Shown: positions 9,008-17,884 of the stretch, piece by piece | How the letters are laid out: every line of letters starts with the position of its first letter | Numbering within the stretch: position 1 is the stretch's first letter | Assembly: GCF_028993615.1 (NCBI RefSeq) | Contig: NZ_CP118632.1 | Location: 2,108,001 to 2,172,000, forward strand | Direction: 5' to 3' | DNA from: Herbaspirillum sp. WKF16 | GTDB lineage: Bacteria > Pseudomonadota > Gammaproteobacteria > Burkholderiales > Burkholderiaceae_D | Length of the DNA stretch: 64,000 nt | Made by a program: the position numbers and the translations under genes | Notes under the pieces: generated by a model | The model's database searches: none | What the model was told of the DNA's origin: nothing | What the model saw: only the letters and a program-made list of their open reading frames with translations

Positions 9008-10003
9008 TCAGACGAACGCATCCTCGCCCTTGGCGCCAAGCACGATCTGGCCTTCGTCGGCCAGGCGGCGCACGATCTGCAGGATGGCCTTCTGCTGCGC
9101 GTCCACTTCGGACAGGCGCACGGGGCCCTTCGACTCCAGGTCTTCCTTCATCATCTCGGCCGCGCGCTGCGACATGTTCGCGAAAATCTTGTCGCGCAGG
9201 CCCTGCGATGCACCCTTGAGCGCGACGATGAGCGATTCGGACTGCACTTCGCGCAGCAGCAGCTGGATGCCGCGGCCGTCGATATCGATGAGGTTCTCGA
9301 ACACGAACATTTCGTCCATGATCTTCTGCGCCATGTCTTCGTCGTAAGAGCGCAGGTTGTTCATGACCGAAGTCTCGCTCTCGCCGGACATGAAGTTCAG
9401 GATCTCGGCCGCAGTGCGGATACCGCCCATCTGCTGCTTCTTCAGGCTTTCGTTGCCGGTCAGCAGCTTCGTCAGCACGTCGTTGAGCTCGCGCAACGCG
9501 GCCGGCTGCACGCCGTCCAGGGTTGCAATACGAAGGATCGTATCGTTGCGCAGACGTTCCGTGAAATGATTGATGATGCCGCAGGCATGGTCGCGCTCCA
9601 GGTGAACCAGGATGGTGGCGATGATCTGCGGGTGCTCGTTGCGGATGAGTTCGGCAACCGATTGCGCGTCCATCCACTTGAGGGCTTCGATACCGGAAGC
9701 GTCGCGGCCGCCCAGGATGCGGTTGAGCAGGGAGGTTGCCTTGTCGTCGCCCAGCGCCTTGGTCAGCACGCTGCGGATGTACTCGTCCGAATCCAGGCCC
9801 AGCGAAGACGCCTGGCCGGTTTCGGCGACGAAATCGTTGAGCACCTCGTTGATGTCCTCGAAGCTGATGTTCTTGAGGGCCGACATTGCCGCGCCCAGCT
9901 TCTGGACTTCCTTCGGGCCGAGATACTTCATGACCTCGGCGGCCTCATCCTCGCCCAGCGCGAGCATCAGGATGGCACCTTTTTGAACGCCGTCGTTACT
10001 CAT
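9008..10003 (-). CDS. fliG: Flagellar motor switch protein FliG
   Basis: FliG couples the MS ring to the C ring and is the rotor part that contacts the stator. The 331-residue length is standard. Visible landmarks are the N-terminal KGAILMLALGEDEAAEVMKYL helix region that binds FliF, the middle EHPQIIATILVHL (EHPQ motif) and the C-terminal torque helix ESLIVALKGASQGLRDKIF. It overlaps the fliF stop by 8 bp (ATGAGTAA), so translation is probably coupled. Confidence 0.97.
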   Translation of the reverse strand: MSNDGVQKGAILMLALGEDEAAEVMKYLGPKEVQKLGAAMSALKNISFEDINEVLNDFVAETGQASSLGLDSDEYIRSVLTKALGDDKATSLLNRILGGRDASGIEALKWMDAQSVAELIRNEHPQIIATILVHLERDHACGIINHFTERLRNDTILRIATLDGVQPAALRELNDVLTKLLTGNESLKKQQMGGIRTAAEILNFMSGESETSVMNNLRSYDEDMAQKIMDEMFVFENLIDIDGRGIQLLLREVQSESLIVALKGASQGLRDKIFANMSQRAAEMMKEDLESKGPVRLSEVDAQQKAILQIVRRLADEGQIVLGAKGEDAFV

Positions 10004-11783
10004 TGTTCACCCAGCCCTTAATGATGCTTGCCACCAGTTTGGGATCGTTCTTGGCCCACTGCTTGGCGGTTTCGAGGTTGGCCTTGTACTGTGCGCGTTC
10101 GTCGACTTCCGGCTCCCCGGACAGGTTGACGATGGCGTCCGGATCGTCCGGATCGAAGCCGGCGGCGGCTGCTGCTGCCGCGGCTTCCGCCTCGGCCTCT
10201 GCCTTTTCCTTGGCCAGGCGCTCGCGCTCCTCGCGGCCGGACAGCTTCCAGATGATCGGGCGCAGCACGCCGAAGTAGAGGTACAGCAGCACGGCGGCCA
10301 GCAGCACGTACTTGCCGATTTCCTTGGCCAGCTCGATCATGCCCGGCTGCTTCCACAGCGGCAGTTCCGGCTCGAGGTCGGTGCTGAACTGGGTATTGAC
10401 CACGTTGAGCGAGTCGCCGCGATCCTTGTTGTAGCCCATCGCTTCCTTGACCAGGTCGCTGATCTGGTAGCGCTCGGGCTCGGTCAGCGGACGCATGACG
10501 ATCTTGCCGGTGTTGTCGATGGTGCGCTTGTAGTTCACCACCACGGCCACGGTCAGGCGACGCACGCCGCCCATGGGCTGCTGGGTGTAGCGTACGGTCT
10601 TGTCGACCTCGTAGTTGACGGTCTCGTCCTTGCGCGAATTGCCGCTGGAGGAGGGCGCCGGCGCTGCGCCGTTGGGCGTTGCCGCGCCGCCCTGGCCCGG
10701 TGCGTTGGCCGCGGCCGGATTGACGATCTGGGCGGTGGCCGGGGCAGGGGGCTGGTTGCTCAGTGCGCCAGGAACGCCGGAGGTGCCCGACGACGCGCTG
10801 TTGGCCTCGCTGCTCTGCTTGCTGCGCACGGCTGCGGTGTCTTGCGTCTGGTTCGGCTTGTAGGCCTCCGAGGCTTGCTCGGTGCGGGAGAAGTCGACGT
10901 CGGCGGTCGCTTCGGCGCGCACGTTGCCGTTGCCCACAATGGGGGCGATGATGGACTCGACGCGCTTGACGATGTCCTGCTGCATGTCCTGGACATACTT
11001 CAGCTGGGTCGGGTCGAGCGTGTTGGTCTGGGCCTGCTTGGTGGTGTCGGAGAGCAGGTTGCCGTTCTGGTCGACGATGGTGACTGACTTGGGGGAGAGT
11101 TCCGGTACGCTGCTGGCCACCAGGTGGACGATGGCGCTGACTTGCTGCTGGTCAAGGTATCGGCCGGGATAAAGGCTCAGAATCACGGAGGCGGTGGGTT
11201 TCTGCTGATCTCGCACGAAAACCGAGGCCTTGGGCAGGGCCAGGTGCACGCGGGCGTTCTGGACCGACGACAGCGATTGCACCGAGCGCGCCAGTTCGCC
11301 CTCCAGGGCGCGCTGGAAGTTGACCTGCTCGAGGAACTGGGAAACGCCGAGCTTCTGGTTTTCCATCAGCTCGAAGCCGACGTTGCCTCCCTTGGGAAGG
11401 CCTTGCGACGCCAGCTTGAGGCGGGCGTCGTGCACCATGTTTTCCGGGACGAGGATCGCCGTGCCGCCGTCGGAATACTTGTAGGGCACGTTCATCTGCT
11501 GCAGCGACGCCACGATGGCGCCGCCGTCGCGGTCATTGAAATTGGAGAACAGGACCCGGTACTCGATCTTCTGGCTCCACATCCAGATGCCGATCATCAG
11601 GGCAACAGTCGCAGCGGCCGCGACGATGAGCAGCACGCGCCGGCCTTGCGGCGAGCGCGCGTAACCAACCACGCCGCCCTGGCCAGGCTGCTGTGCGGCG
11701 TTCATGCCGCCAGCGGCTGGATTGTTGGCGTCGGCCGGATTGTTTGCGTCGCTGGTCATCGTACCGTCGGCTGCTACCGCCAT
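9996..11783 (-). CDS. fliF: Flagellar MS-ring protein FliF
   Basis: FliF forms the MS ring, the base of the rotor and housing of the export gate. The 595-residue protein has two membrane helices (about 50-70, VLLIVAAAATVALMIGIWMW, and about 485-505). Between them are ring-building motifs, including YRVLFSNFNDRDGGAIVASL and NFQRALEGELARSVQSL. A Pro/Ala/Gln-rich insertion lies near 320-380 and an acidic cytoplasmic tail binds FliG. GGGGAAA precedes the ATG. It heads the fliFGHIJK run and diverges from fliE. Confidence 0.96.
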   Translation of the reverse strand: MAVAADGTMTSDANNPADANNPAAGGMNAAQQPGQGGVVGYARSPQGRRVLLIVAAAATVALMIGIWMWSQKIEYRVLFSNFNDRDGGAIVASLQQMNVPYKYSDGGTAILVPENMVHDARLKLASQGLPKGGNVGFELMENQKLGVSQFLEQVNFQRALEGELARSVQSLSSVQNARVHLALPKASVFVRDQQKPTASVILSLYPGRYLDQQQVSAIVHLVASSVPELSPKSVTIVDQNGNLLSDTTKQAQTNTLDPTQLKYVQDMQQDIVKRVESIIAPIVGNGNVRAEATADVDFSRTEQASEAYKPNQTQDTAAVRSKQSSEANSASSGTSGVPGALSNQPPAPATAQIVNPAAANAPGQGGAATPNGAAPAPSSSGNSRKDETVNYEVDKTVRYTQQPMGGVRRLTVAVVVNYKRTIDNTGKIVMRPLTEPERYQISDLVKEAMGYNKDRGDSLNVVNTQFSTDLEPELPLWKQPGMIELAKEIGKYVLLAAVLLYLYFGVLRPIIWKLSGREERERLAKEKAEAEAEAAAAAAAAGFDPDDPDAIVNLSGEPEVDERAQYKANLETAKQWAKNDPKLVASIIKGWVNNE

Positions 11784-12038
11784 GATTTCCCCTGTGGCGT
11801 ACCCTCGGTTGCCCGGCTGATAATGACTTTATTCACTGCTTACCTGCCCTTGATAGGATTTTTGCTCAGTGTGGATTGTCCGTTGGGCGCTGGAATTTGA
11901 TCGCCCGAAAAGAATGGAAAATTCCCCGCTTATTGTTGCGAGTTGTAAATGCTATGGTGTTAATGTGCTCGTGTAGAAGTCGGCATTGCGGGTTAGATGC
12001 CGTTGCATCGCAAAAATATCGAAATCGTGGGGTGGTGA
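11784..12038. promoter_or_regulatory. Divergent fliF / fliE control region
   Basis: This 255-bp noncoding stretch separates the divergent fliF and fliE starts and must hold both promoters. It is more AT-rich than its surroundings. I see no convincing sigma-28 element and no TTGACA/TATAAT pair. A GCTGATAA octamer near 11816 (plus strand) has no -35 partner at the right distance. A class-2 activator (FlhDC-type) promoter would not show these elements. This is inference from the layout. Confidence 0.5.
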
Positions 12039-12395
12039 ATGGCAATCGAGAGTGTAATTGATACCAGCAAGATCGAGGCGATGGTGGCGCAGCTGAGGGC
12101 TGCGGCCGCGCGCGCGCAGGGCGCCGTCGATCCGGTCCAGGGTGGCGTCAAGGCGGAGAAGGCGGCCGCCCGGGTGGATTTTGCGGATGTGCTGAAGGGC
12201 GCCATCAACCAGGTCAACGACTCCCAGCAGCAAGCCTCCAAGATGTCGCAGGCGTTTGCGCTTGGGGACGACAACGTCAACCTGTCGGACGTGATGATTG
12301 CCTCGCAGAAAGCCAGTATTTCCTTCCAGACCAGCATCCAGGTGCGCAACAAGCTGGTGTCGGCCTACCGCGACATCATGACGATGCAGGTGTGA
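12039..12395 (+). CDS. fliE: Flagellar basal body protein FliE
   Basis: FliE joins the MS ring to the proximal rod and is among the first exported substrates. The 118-residue protein has a variable Ala-rich N-terminus and the conserved helical C-terminus of the family ([39 protein letters not shown]). It is the only plus-strand gene in the flagellar block after flgL, reading away from fliF, and is followed at once by a terminator, so it is monocistronic. Confidence 0.95.
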   Translation: MAIESVIDTSKIEAMVAQLRAAAARAQGAVDPVQGGVKAEKAAARVDFADVLKGAINQVNDSQQQASKMSQAFALGDDNVNLSDVMIASQKASISFQTSIQVRNKLVSAYRDIMTMQV

Positions 12396-12436
12396 TCGAT
12401 CCCGGGCCGCGCAAGTAACGCCGGCCCGACTCGAAT

Positions 12437-12465
12437 AAAAAAAGCCCGCATCCGCGGGCTTTTTT
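12437..12465 (+). terminator. Terminator after fliE
   Basis: The stem AGCCCGC (12443-12449) pairs with GCGGGCT (12454-12460) across a 4-nt loop, followed by six T and preceded by a run of seven A. It ends fliE and, read the other way, the ycgR transcript that converges on it. Confidence 0.88.
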
Positions 12466-12481
12466 CATTGGGCGTTGCCGC

Positions 12482-13237
12482 TTACATCATGCCGGATGCC
12501 TTGGCGTTCTGTTCGCGTTCCAGCTTGGTGATGAAGCGCTGGATGGCGCCGAGCACCGCACGTGGAATGTCGATGAACTGGCAGCCGAAGCGGTTCACGG
12601 TCTTGCCGTTGGTCATCTTGAACTCCTTGCAGTCGCGGATCTGCAGCTTCACGGACACCAGGGTGTTGTCGTTGAGTTCCAGTTGGCAATCCTCGTAGAT
12701 CACGCCCGGGGTGACCGGCAGTATCTTCTTTTCATCGGTGATGCCCACACCGCCCGCGCTGATGTTGTTGAGCAGGGTGATGATGGTGATGAAGGAGCCG
12801 TCCGGCTGGGTGATGCGGAATGTGCATCGCAGCGGCTTGGCGATCGGCGTCGGAATGCGGAAGAATTCGCGACGTTGCAGGCGCACCAGGCTGGAGGGGA
12901 TGCTGATCTGCAGCGCGGGACGATTCTGGTATTCGATCTTGCGGGCCTTGTCGACCACGAAGGTGATGCGGATGCTGTTGTAGAGCGCCTCGAAACCGAT
13001 GCGGCTCGCCGAAGCGATGCTGTCGTTGAGCATGGCGCTGGGGGCCGCGTCGATGATGACGTTGCCGTCGTCTTCGTCAATGTCGAGTATTGACGTAATG
13101 ACGGATTCCGATCCCCCTTTGATGAACAGGCTCAGCAGCTGATTTTTTTCCATCATGCTGGTGAGCAGGGAAACGATCTCCCTCCGTGAATGAACCCGGA
13201 ACGGGCTGTCGTCGTCGATCTCGTCGTTATTTGCCAT
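12482..13237 (-). CDS. ycgR: YcgR-type flagellar brake protein (PilZ domain)
   Basis: The 251-residue protein has an N-terminal YcgR domain (about 10-115) and a C-terminal PilZ domain that binds cyclic di-GMP. The PilZ signature is visible as RREFFR (about 123-128) followed by NISAGGVGI, where the usual D/NxSxxG is NISAGG. YcgR slows the motor when c-di-GMP is high by binding the rotor or stator. It lies at the end of a minus-strand run behind the fhlB-like and second fliK-like genes. A diguanylate cyclase occurs at 61-63 kb. No strong ribosome binding site is visible. Confidence 0.88.
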   Translation of the reverse strand: MANNDEIDDDSPFRVHSRREIVSLLTSMMEKNQLLSLFIKGGSESVITSILDIDEDDGNVIIDAAPSAMLNDSIASASRIGFEALYNSIRITFVVDKARKIEYQNRPALQISIPSSLVRLQRREFFRIPTPIAKPLRCTFRITQPDGSFITIITLLNNISAGGVGITDEKKILPVTPGVIYEDCQLELNDNTLVSVKLQIRDCKEFKMTNGKTVNRFGCQFIDIPRAVLGAIQRFITKLEREQNAKASGMM

Positions 13238-13251
13238 CTGTGCGTCTGAAT

Positions 13252-13596
13252 TCAGCGAATAGGATCGCCTTCCCCTGAGGAATTCTTTATGTAATTTAAC
13301 CCCGTATCATACATTACTGGCTGGGCTAATTGCATATTTTCAATACGATATAACCACGCCAACAACTCGGCGACGGTGCGATACAACGCGGGGGGGATCT
13401 GTTGGTCCAGTTCGACCTGCATCAGCAGCGAAACCAGCTCTTTGGATTCGTGTACATAGACGCCGCTTTCGCGGGCGCGGGCGATGATGGCTTCGGCCAC
13501 CAGGCCGCTGCCTTTGGCGACGACCTTGGGTGCGGCCTGGCTGGCGTTGTAGGCGAGCGCGACCGCATTCTGCAGGGGGATGTTAGGCTTCTCCAT
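13252..13596 (-). CDS. FlhB C-terminal-domain-like protein (FhlB/FlhX type)
   Basis: The 114-residue soluble protein matches the cytoplasmic tail of FlhB after its autocleavage site: AVALAYN, PKVVAKGSGLVAEAIIARARE, then PxxLYRTVAELLAWLYRIE. The four membrane helices and the NPTH cleavage motif of full FlhB are absent. Such stand-alone FlhB tails are known (FhlB/FlhX) and can complement the tail of FlhB in export specificity. It overlaps the end of the second fliK-like gene by 14 bp, which suggests the two products work together. Confidence 0.82.
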   Translation of the reverse strand: MEKPNIPLQNAVALAYNASQAAPKVVAKGSGLVAEAIIARARESGVYVHESKELVSLLMQVELDQQIPPALYRTVAELLAWLYRIENMQLAQPVMYDTGLNYIKNSSGEGDPIR

Positions 13597-14755
13597 CTTG
13601 CTTCACGATCAGAGAATCCAGGGAGGTGCCCGCGGCCGACATGGCGTCGGAGAACAGGGCGGTATTGCCGCGAAGCGCAGCGGCGGCGGCTTCATTGTCG
13701 GCCTTGACCTGGACATGGATCTGCTCGCCGATCAGTCGTATCGACGCCGATACCGAGCCCAGGTGCGCGAAGTTGAAGCGCACCACGCTGTGCCAGGTGG
13801 GGGGCGCGGCTTCGTCATTTTGGCCTTGCGGTTGCCCGTTGCCGTGATCCTGGGCGATTTCCCATTCCATCTGCTGGCCCGGCCATACTTCGCCGTGCCA
13901 CACGAGCCGCTGCTGTTCGAGCGCGCTCAGTTGCAGGTTGATGATCTGGCCCAGCTGGCTTTGCGCCGGGTCGCTCGGGCTGAGCAGGTTGATGTCGCCG
14001 TTGCTCTGGCGGGCAACCTGGGCTTGCGGCTCCTTCATGAGCTCTTCGGCCGGGCGTTGGCCCGCGGCCCAGGCCGAGACATGCGATTCGTAGAACACGC
14101 CGCTGTAGGTGATGGCGTTTTGCAGCGCGCCCGCCATCTGGTCGGCCGGTGCGCCGGCCTTTGCCATGAGCGGCGCGGGTGAGGATACGTGGTCGGCCAC
14201 GTTACCTTCCTGGGACGCCTGCAGCAGGCTGTCGATGAGCTTGCCGGCGTTGCTGAGCGTGGTGGTGGTGCTGGACGGGGCGTTGGATTGCGCCTGGCGG
14301 CCGCGCGCCTGGCCGTCGACCGGCACGTCTTCGTTCTCGCCGACTTCGCCGGCGCCTTCGCGGGTGACGAACTCCAGCGACTTGAGATCCTTCTGCATGG
14401 CCCGCCCGGCCTTGCTCAGGGAGACCGCCGCACTGTCTTCGTCCTGGTGCAGGCTGTCTTCCTTGATGGCGAAGGTGGGGCGGGGATCCTTCGAGACCAG
14501 CGTCAGGATCAGCGAGTCGCCCGTGCGCGCATTGGCCGGCAGCACCATGCGCGCGGCCGTATTGGCGACGCGCACGAGGAAGGTGCCGTCATTGAAGTCG
14601 GAGAGGATGCGCCCGGACATCTGCTGCCCGATGGCAATCTGGGCCAGGCGGCTGTAGGCCTCCTGCCGGGTGTCGGCGATCGAGACGACCGCAGTCGCCG
14701 CCGCGACGGAGTTGACGGGCTGGACGGCGGTGGCGATGTCGGCCCGCGGCAGCAT
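13583..14755 (-). CDS. Second FliK-like hook-length control protein
   Basis: The 390-residue protein has a C-terminal Flg_hook-like domain (about 270-380; WHSVVRFNFAHLGSVSASIRL ending SLDSLIVKQ) after a variable Gln/Ala-rich region. Its N-terminal part (about 35-100, MSGRILSDFNDGTFLVRVAN) is not seen in classical FliK. It therefore looks like a paralogue of fliK at 5.0-6.3 kb, with its own neighbour encoding an FlhB tail. The start is 2 bp after the fliT stop, so it is in the same operon. Its exact substrate (hook, filament or other) is unknown. Confidence 0.72.
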   Translation of the reverse strand: MLPRADIATAVQPVNSVAAATAVVSIADTRQEAYSRLAQIAIGQQMSGRILSDFNDGTFLVRVANTAARMVLPANARTGDSLILTLVSKDPRPTFAIKEDSLHQDEDSAAVSLSKAGRAMQKDLKSLEFVTREGAGEVGENEDVPVDGQARGRQAQSNAPSSTTTTLSNAGKLIDSLLQASQEGNVADHVSSPAPLMAKAGAPADQMAGALQNAITYSGVFYESHVSAWAAGQRPAEELMKEPQAQVARQSNGDINLLSPSDPAQSQLGQIINLQLSALEQQRLVWHGEVWPGQQMEWEIAQDHGNGQPQGQNDEAAPPTWHSVVRFNFAHLGSVSASIRLIGEQIHVQVKADNEAAAAALRGNTALFSDAMSAAGTSLDSLIVKQDGEA

Positions 14756-14757
14756 GA

Positions 14758-15087
14758 TCAGCTACCCATGCCGTAGGTGTTGAGCAGCTTCTGTTCGGTG
14801 TGGTTGCTTTGGATGAGCGCAGACAGCTTGCGCAGGCCGGGCTCCGTCAGGTTGCGGATATCGCGGTCATCTTCGAGGATCTTCCTGATGATGTCGACCT
14901 TGCGGTTGCGGTGCGCGTCGGAGAGCGATACGCCATCCTCGAAGTCCTTCAGGGTGGCAATGTGCTTGCCGCACTGCATTTCCAGGGTGGTCAGCAGTTC
15001 CCAGTCGGCAGCGCGGGCGGCCGCGAGCATCTGGTCGGTCAGTTCGGAGATCGACTCGTAAATGGCGATGACGTGGTCACCGTTCAT
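14758..15087 (-). CDS. fliT: Flagellar chaperone/regulator FliT
   Basis: The 109-residue helical protein in the fliDST position fits FliT, the export chaperone of the filament cap FliD, which in enterics also inhibits FlhDC. The N-terminal IYESISELTDQMLAAARAADW stretch and the C-terminal helix fit the family, though FliT is poorly conserved. It starts 2 bp after fliS ends. The identification leans on gene order. Confidence 0.82.
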   Translation of the reverse strand: MNGDHVIAIYESISELTDQMLAAARAADWELLTTLEMQCGKHIATLKDFEDGVSLSDAHRNRKVDIIRKILEDDRDIRNLTEPGLRKLSALIQSNHTEQKLLNTYGMGS

Positions 15088-15089
15088 GG

Positions 15090-15551
15090 TCAGGCTTTCG
15101 CAAAGTTGTTTTGCGGATTGACGCCGTCATACGCCGCCGACATCTGGGAGGCCGGGCCGGCGTTCGGACCGATCTGCTCCCATGCGGAACGGATGTCGTC
15201 GAGCAAGCCGTGGATTTCGGTCAGGATGGCCGGATTGTTGGTCGCATTCGCTTCGAACAGGCGCCGGCTCATGTATTCGTACAGCGAATCGAGGTTCAGG
15301 GCCAGCTCGCCGCCGACGTTCTTGTTCAGGCTCGCGCGCAAGCCGTTGTCGATGATCAGGATCGCCTTGGTGATCGATTCGCCCTTGTGCTTGATGTCGC
15401 CTTCGGCCATGTACTTCTTGGCCAGGGCGATCGCCACCAGCGCGCCGTCGAACAGCATGGTGATGAGCTTGTGCGGGCTGGCGGCGAGCACGCCGGTTTC
15501 CACGCCGATATTGGCGTAGGCATTGGCGCCACGCTTCATGCTTCCGAACAT
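15090..15551 (-). CDS. fliS: Flagellin export chaperone FliS
   Basis: FliS binds the C-terminal helix of flagellin and prevents premature polymerisation. The 153-residue protein has the family landmarks: AYANIGVETGVLAASPHKLI at the start, LITMLFDGAL, then LDSLYEYMSRRLFEAN. It is followed by fliT and preceded by fliD. The C-terminal 20 residues are a disordered Ala/Asn-rich tail. Confidence 0.95.
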   Translation of the reverse strand: MFGSMKRGANAYANIGVETGVLAASPHKLITMLFDGALVAIALAKKYMAEGDIKHKGESITKAILIIDNGLRASLNKNVGGELALNLDSLYEYMSRRLFEANATNNPAILTEIHGLLDDIRSAWEQIGPNAGPASQMSAAYDGVNPQNNFAKA

Positions 15552-15580
15552 GACGTTCTCCTATGTTCGCGGATTCAGTT

Positions 15581-17650
15581 TCAGCTGCTTGCCTTGGGCA
15601 GGTTCGCGAGTTGTTGGGTCAGATAGCTCTGCGTCGCCTGCATGCTCGCCAGCGTCACATTGAGCTGGTTGAACTGGTTGGTGTAGGCATCCTTCATGTT
15701 GGACAGGCGCGTCTGGATCGCAGTCTGGCGATCCTGATTGATCTTCAGGCTGGCCTGCAGACCATTGGTCTTGGTCGCGATCAGGCCGGTGTCGCTCAAA
15801 AGACTGGTCATCAGCGTCTGCAATTTGGTGACGATACCATTTTTGGACGAGGTGGTGTTGGTCGTGTCCGGGTCGGTGGCGCTGAACAGATTGGCAATGC
15901 CGGCGAAATTGTTGGTGGTGGCGGTGGACAGCTTCGTTGCGTCCAGCGCCAGGGTGCCGTCTTTTTGGAAGCCGATGCCGATATCGGACAGCGTGCTGAT
16001 GCCGTTGCCGCCGTCGACCGACGCGAACATGGTGCTGCGCAGCTGGCTCAGGATGGTCTGCACCGAGGACTCGCTGGCCAGCGGCGAGGACGACGTGGAC
16101 GTGCCCAGCGTGGTGGAAGGGGTCTGCGCGGTCAGGCTGCTGATGGTCTTGGCCAGCGAATTGTAGGCGGAAACGAAAGTATTGGCCGCCGATGTGATGC
16201 CCGTCGTATCGTTGGAGATATTGAGGGTGATGTTGTCGTCGGCGGTGGTGACCTTGCTCAGGTTCAGGGTCACGCCCGAAATCGCATCTTCAACCTTGTT
16301 GCTCTTGCTGGTGACGGCCACGCCGTCGATGGTCAGCTTGGCGTCCTGGGCCTTCATCAGCTGGCCCATGCTGCCGCCGGTCAGGCCGGCGTAGTCGGTG
16401 GTGCCGGTCAGCGAGACAGGGTTGGTGCCGGTCGGCGTCAGGACCAGGTGATCCTTGGTGCCGTCGTTGGTGATGCTGGCGGTGACGCCTGCGCCCGTGG
16501 TGCCGTTGATCGCGGTCATCACGTCGTTGAGTGTGATCGCACCGCCGCTGCCGGTGCCGGTGGGATTGATGGTGAAGGACTTGTCGCCGGATTTCAGGGT
16601 CAGGCTGCCGGACGCATAGGTCTGGCCGGTCGTGACGCCGGGAGATGTGTAGGCGCCGCTGGGGTCGAACGAGAACACCGAGAAGTTATCGGTGCCGGTG
16701 ATGCGGATGGTGTTGGCGGCGCCGCTGTCCTTGGCCGAGATCACCAGGTGGTCGTTGGTGCCGTCGCTGACGATGGTCGCATTCACGCCCGCATCGCTGG
16801 CGTTGATGGCGTCGCGCACGCCGGCCAGGGTGTTGCTGGTCGGCTTGATGACGGTGGTCGAGCCGGTGCCGGTCTTGATGGCCAGCAGGCCGGTTTCGAA
16901 GGTGGTGCCTGGCGTGATGCCGGCCGAGCTGAGCTTTTGCGCCTGGGCCAGTTGGGACACGCCCACGGTGTAGGCGCCCGACGCCGCCTGCGTCGCATCG
17001 CGCGGCGCCTGGGTCTGCGTCATGGTGCTGGGTGTGCTGCCCGACGGGTCGTAGGCAAAGTCGGACAGGCTGCCGTTCGAGGTCACCTTGATGGTGTTGC
17101 CGGTGCCGCCGGTGTTGGCTTCGAGCACCAGGTGGTCGCCGGTTCCGTCCTTGACGATGGAGGCGCTCACGCCCGCCTTGGAGGCGTTGATCGCATCGCG
17201 CACGCCGGCAAGGGTGGCATTGGCCTTCAGGGTCACGAAGGTGGGCGAGCCGGTGCCGACCTTGATGGCGATGGAGTCGCCCGCATTGAAGATCTTGCTG
17301 CCGGGAACGGCTGCCGACTGGATTTTCTGCGCCAGGACCTTGGTCGAGGAGTCGGTGTTGATGTCTGCCGAGAAGGGATCGGTGGTCAGGTTGGTGCCTG
17401 TGCCGGCATTGCTCAGCGAGGATTTTTGCGAGCTGAAGCTGGCCGAGGTCAGGGCCTTGATGGCATTCTGATAAGTAGACAGGGCGCTCTTGAGGTTCCC
17501 GTAGGCGGAAATGAGCGTGTTGTAGCTGCTGGCCTGCGTGGTCAGCGGCGTCAGCTGCGATTGGCTTTCCGCCGAGATCAGTTGGCTGACCAGGGTAGAA
17601 ACGTCAAGGGGACCTGCGGAGGTGGAAATAGTGCCGGTGGAAGTTGCCAT
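15581..17650 (-). CDS. fliD: Flagellar filament cap protein FliD, extended by three IN-type repeats
   Basis: FliD caps the growing filament and folds flagellin at the tip. The N-terminal region (GTISTSAGPLDVSTLVSQLI) and C-terminal helices (LNVTLASMQATQSYLTQQLA) are typical. At 689 residues it is much longer than enteric FliD (about 470). The extra length comes from three related blocks of about 100 residues (around 120-215, 240-330 and 345-430). Each has a segment like TLAGVRDAINASxAGVxASIVxDGTxDHLVL, the flagellin IN motif. The first two blocks are very similar at DNA level too, with the same strand-wise codons around 16800 and 17190. An internal duplication is inferred. Confidence 0.95.
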   Translation of the reverse strand: MATSTGTISTSAGPLDVSTLVSQLISAESQSQLTPLTTQASSYNTLISAYGNLKSALSTYQNAIKALTSASFSSQKSSLSNAGTGTNLTTDPFSADINTDSSTKVLAQKIQSAAVPGSKIFNAGDSIAIKVGTGSPTFVTLKANATLAGVRDAINASKAGVSASIVKDGTGDHLVLEANTGGTGNTIKVTSNGSLSDFAYDPSGSTPSTMTQTQAPRDATQAASGAYTVGVSQLAQAQKLSSAGITPGTTFETGLLAIKTGTGSTTVIKPTSNTLAGVRDAINASDAGVNATIVSDGTNDHLVISAKDSGAANTIRITGTDNFSVFSFDPSGAYTSPGVTTGQTYASGSLTLKSGDKSFTINPTGTGSGGAITLNDVMTAINGTTGAGVTASITNDGTKDHLVLTPTGTNPVSLTGTTDYAGLTGGSMGQLMKAQDAKLTIDGVAVTSKSNKVEDAISGVTLNLSKVTTADDNITLNISNDTTGITSAANTFVSAYNSLAKTISSLTAQTPSTTLGTSTSSSPLASESSVQTILSQLRSTMFASVDGGNGISTLSDIGIGFQKDGTLALDATKLSTATTNNFAGIANLFSATDPDTTNTTSSKNGIVTKLQTLMTSLLSDTGLIATKTNGLQASLKINQDRQTAIQTRLSNMKDAYTNQFNQLNVTLASMQATQSYLTQQLANLPKASS

Positions 17651-17813
17651 CGTTCACTCCTGAAACTGTGCGTTGCACACAGCGTTCTACAGGCTGCGCG
17701 CCGCGGTCAAGAGGAGAGGTGCGAGGTCCGGCTCTCAAGTACGGCGTCGTAGCGGTGCTGACGCTGTGCGGGATAAATACGTAAATCCGTTATGAACTGG
17801 GGTGGACGAAACT

Positions 17814-17847
17814 ATCATGCGCAATGAACAGCGCATTGGCGCATGAT
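17814..17847 (-). repeat. Near-perfect inverted repeat downstream of flaG
   Basis: ATCATGCGCAATG (17814-17826) faces CATTGGCGCATGAT (17834-17847), pairing along its whole length except one extra G, around a 7-nt loop. It lies 38 bp after the flaG stop on the minus strand. There is no T-run, so it is either a poor terminator or an RNA-stabilising stem, or an operator in front of fliD. Confidence 0.6.
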
Positions 17848-17884
17848 GCTCTTCGTGCCACTGCAGTTCGTACCAGACTCAAAC

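Noticed and set aside
11816..11826. A GCTGATAA octamer resembling a sigma-28 -10 before fliE
   Set aside because: There is no TAAA-type -35 at 11 bases upstream, so I do not call it a promoter.
17088..17230. Similar blocks near 16800 and 17190 as a possible mobile repeat or CRISPR-like array
   Set aside because: They are in frame within fliD and encode the duplicated IN-type domains, spaced about 390 bp, so they are coding repeats.
15563..17752. A 729-codon plus-strand frame opposite fliD, Gly-rich and repeat-like
   Set aside because: The repeats are the reverse reading of the FliD IN-type duplications; it is not an independent repeat protein.
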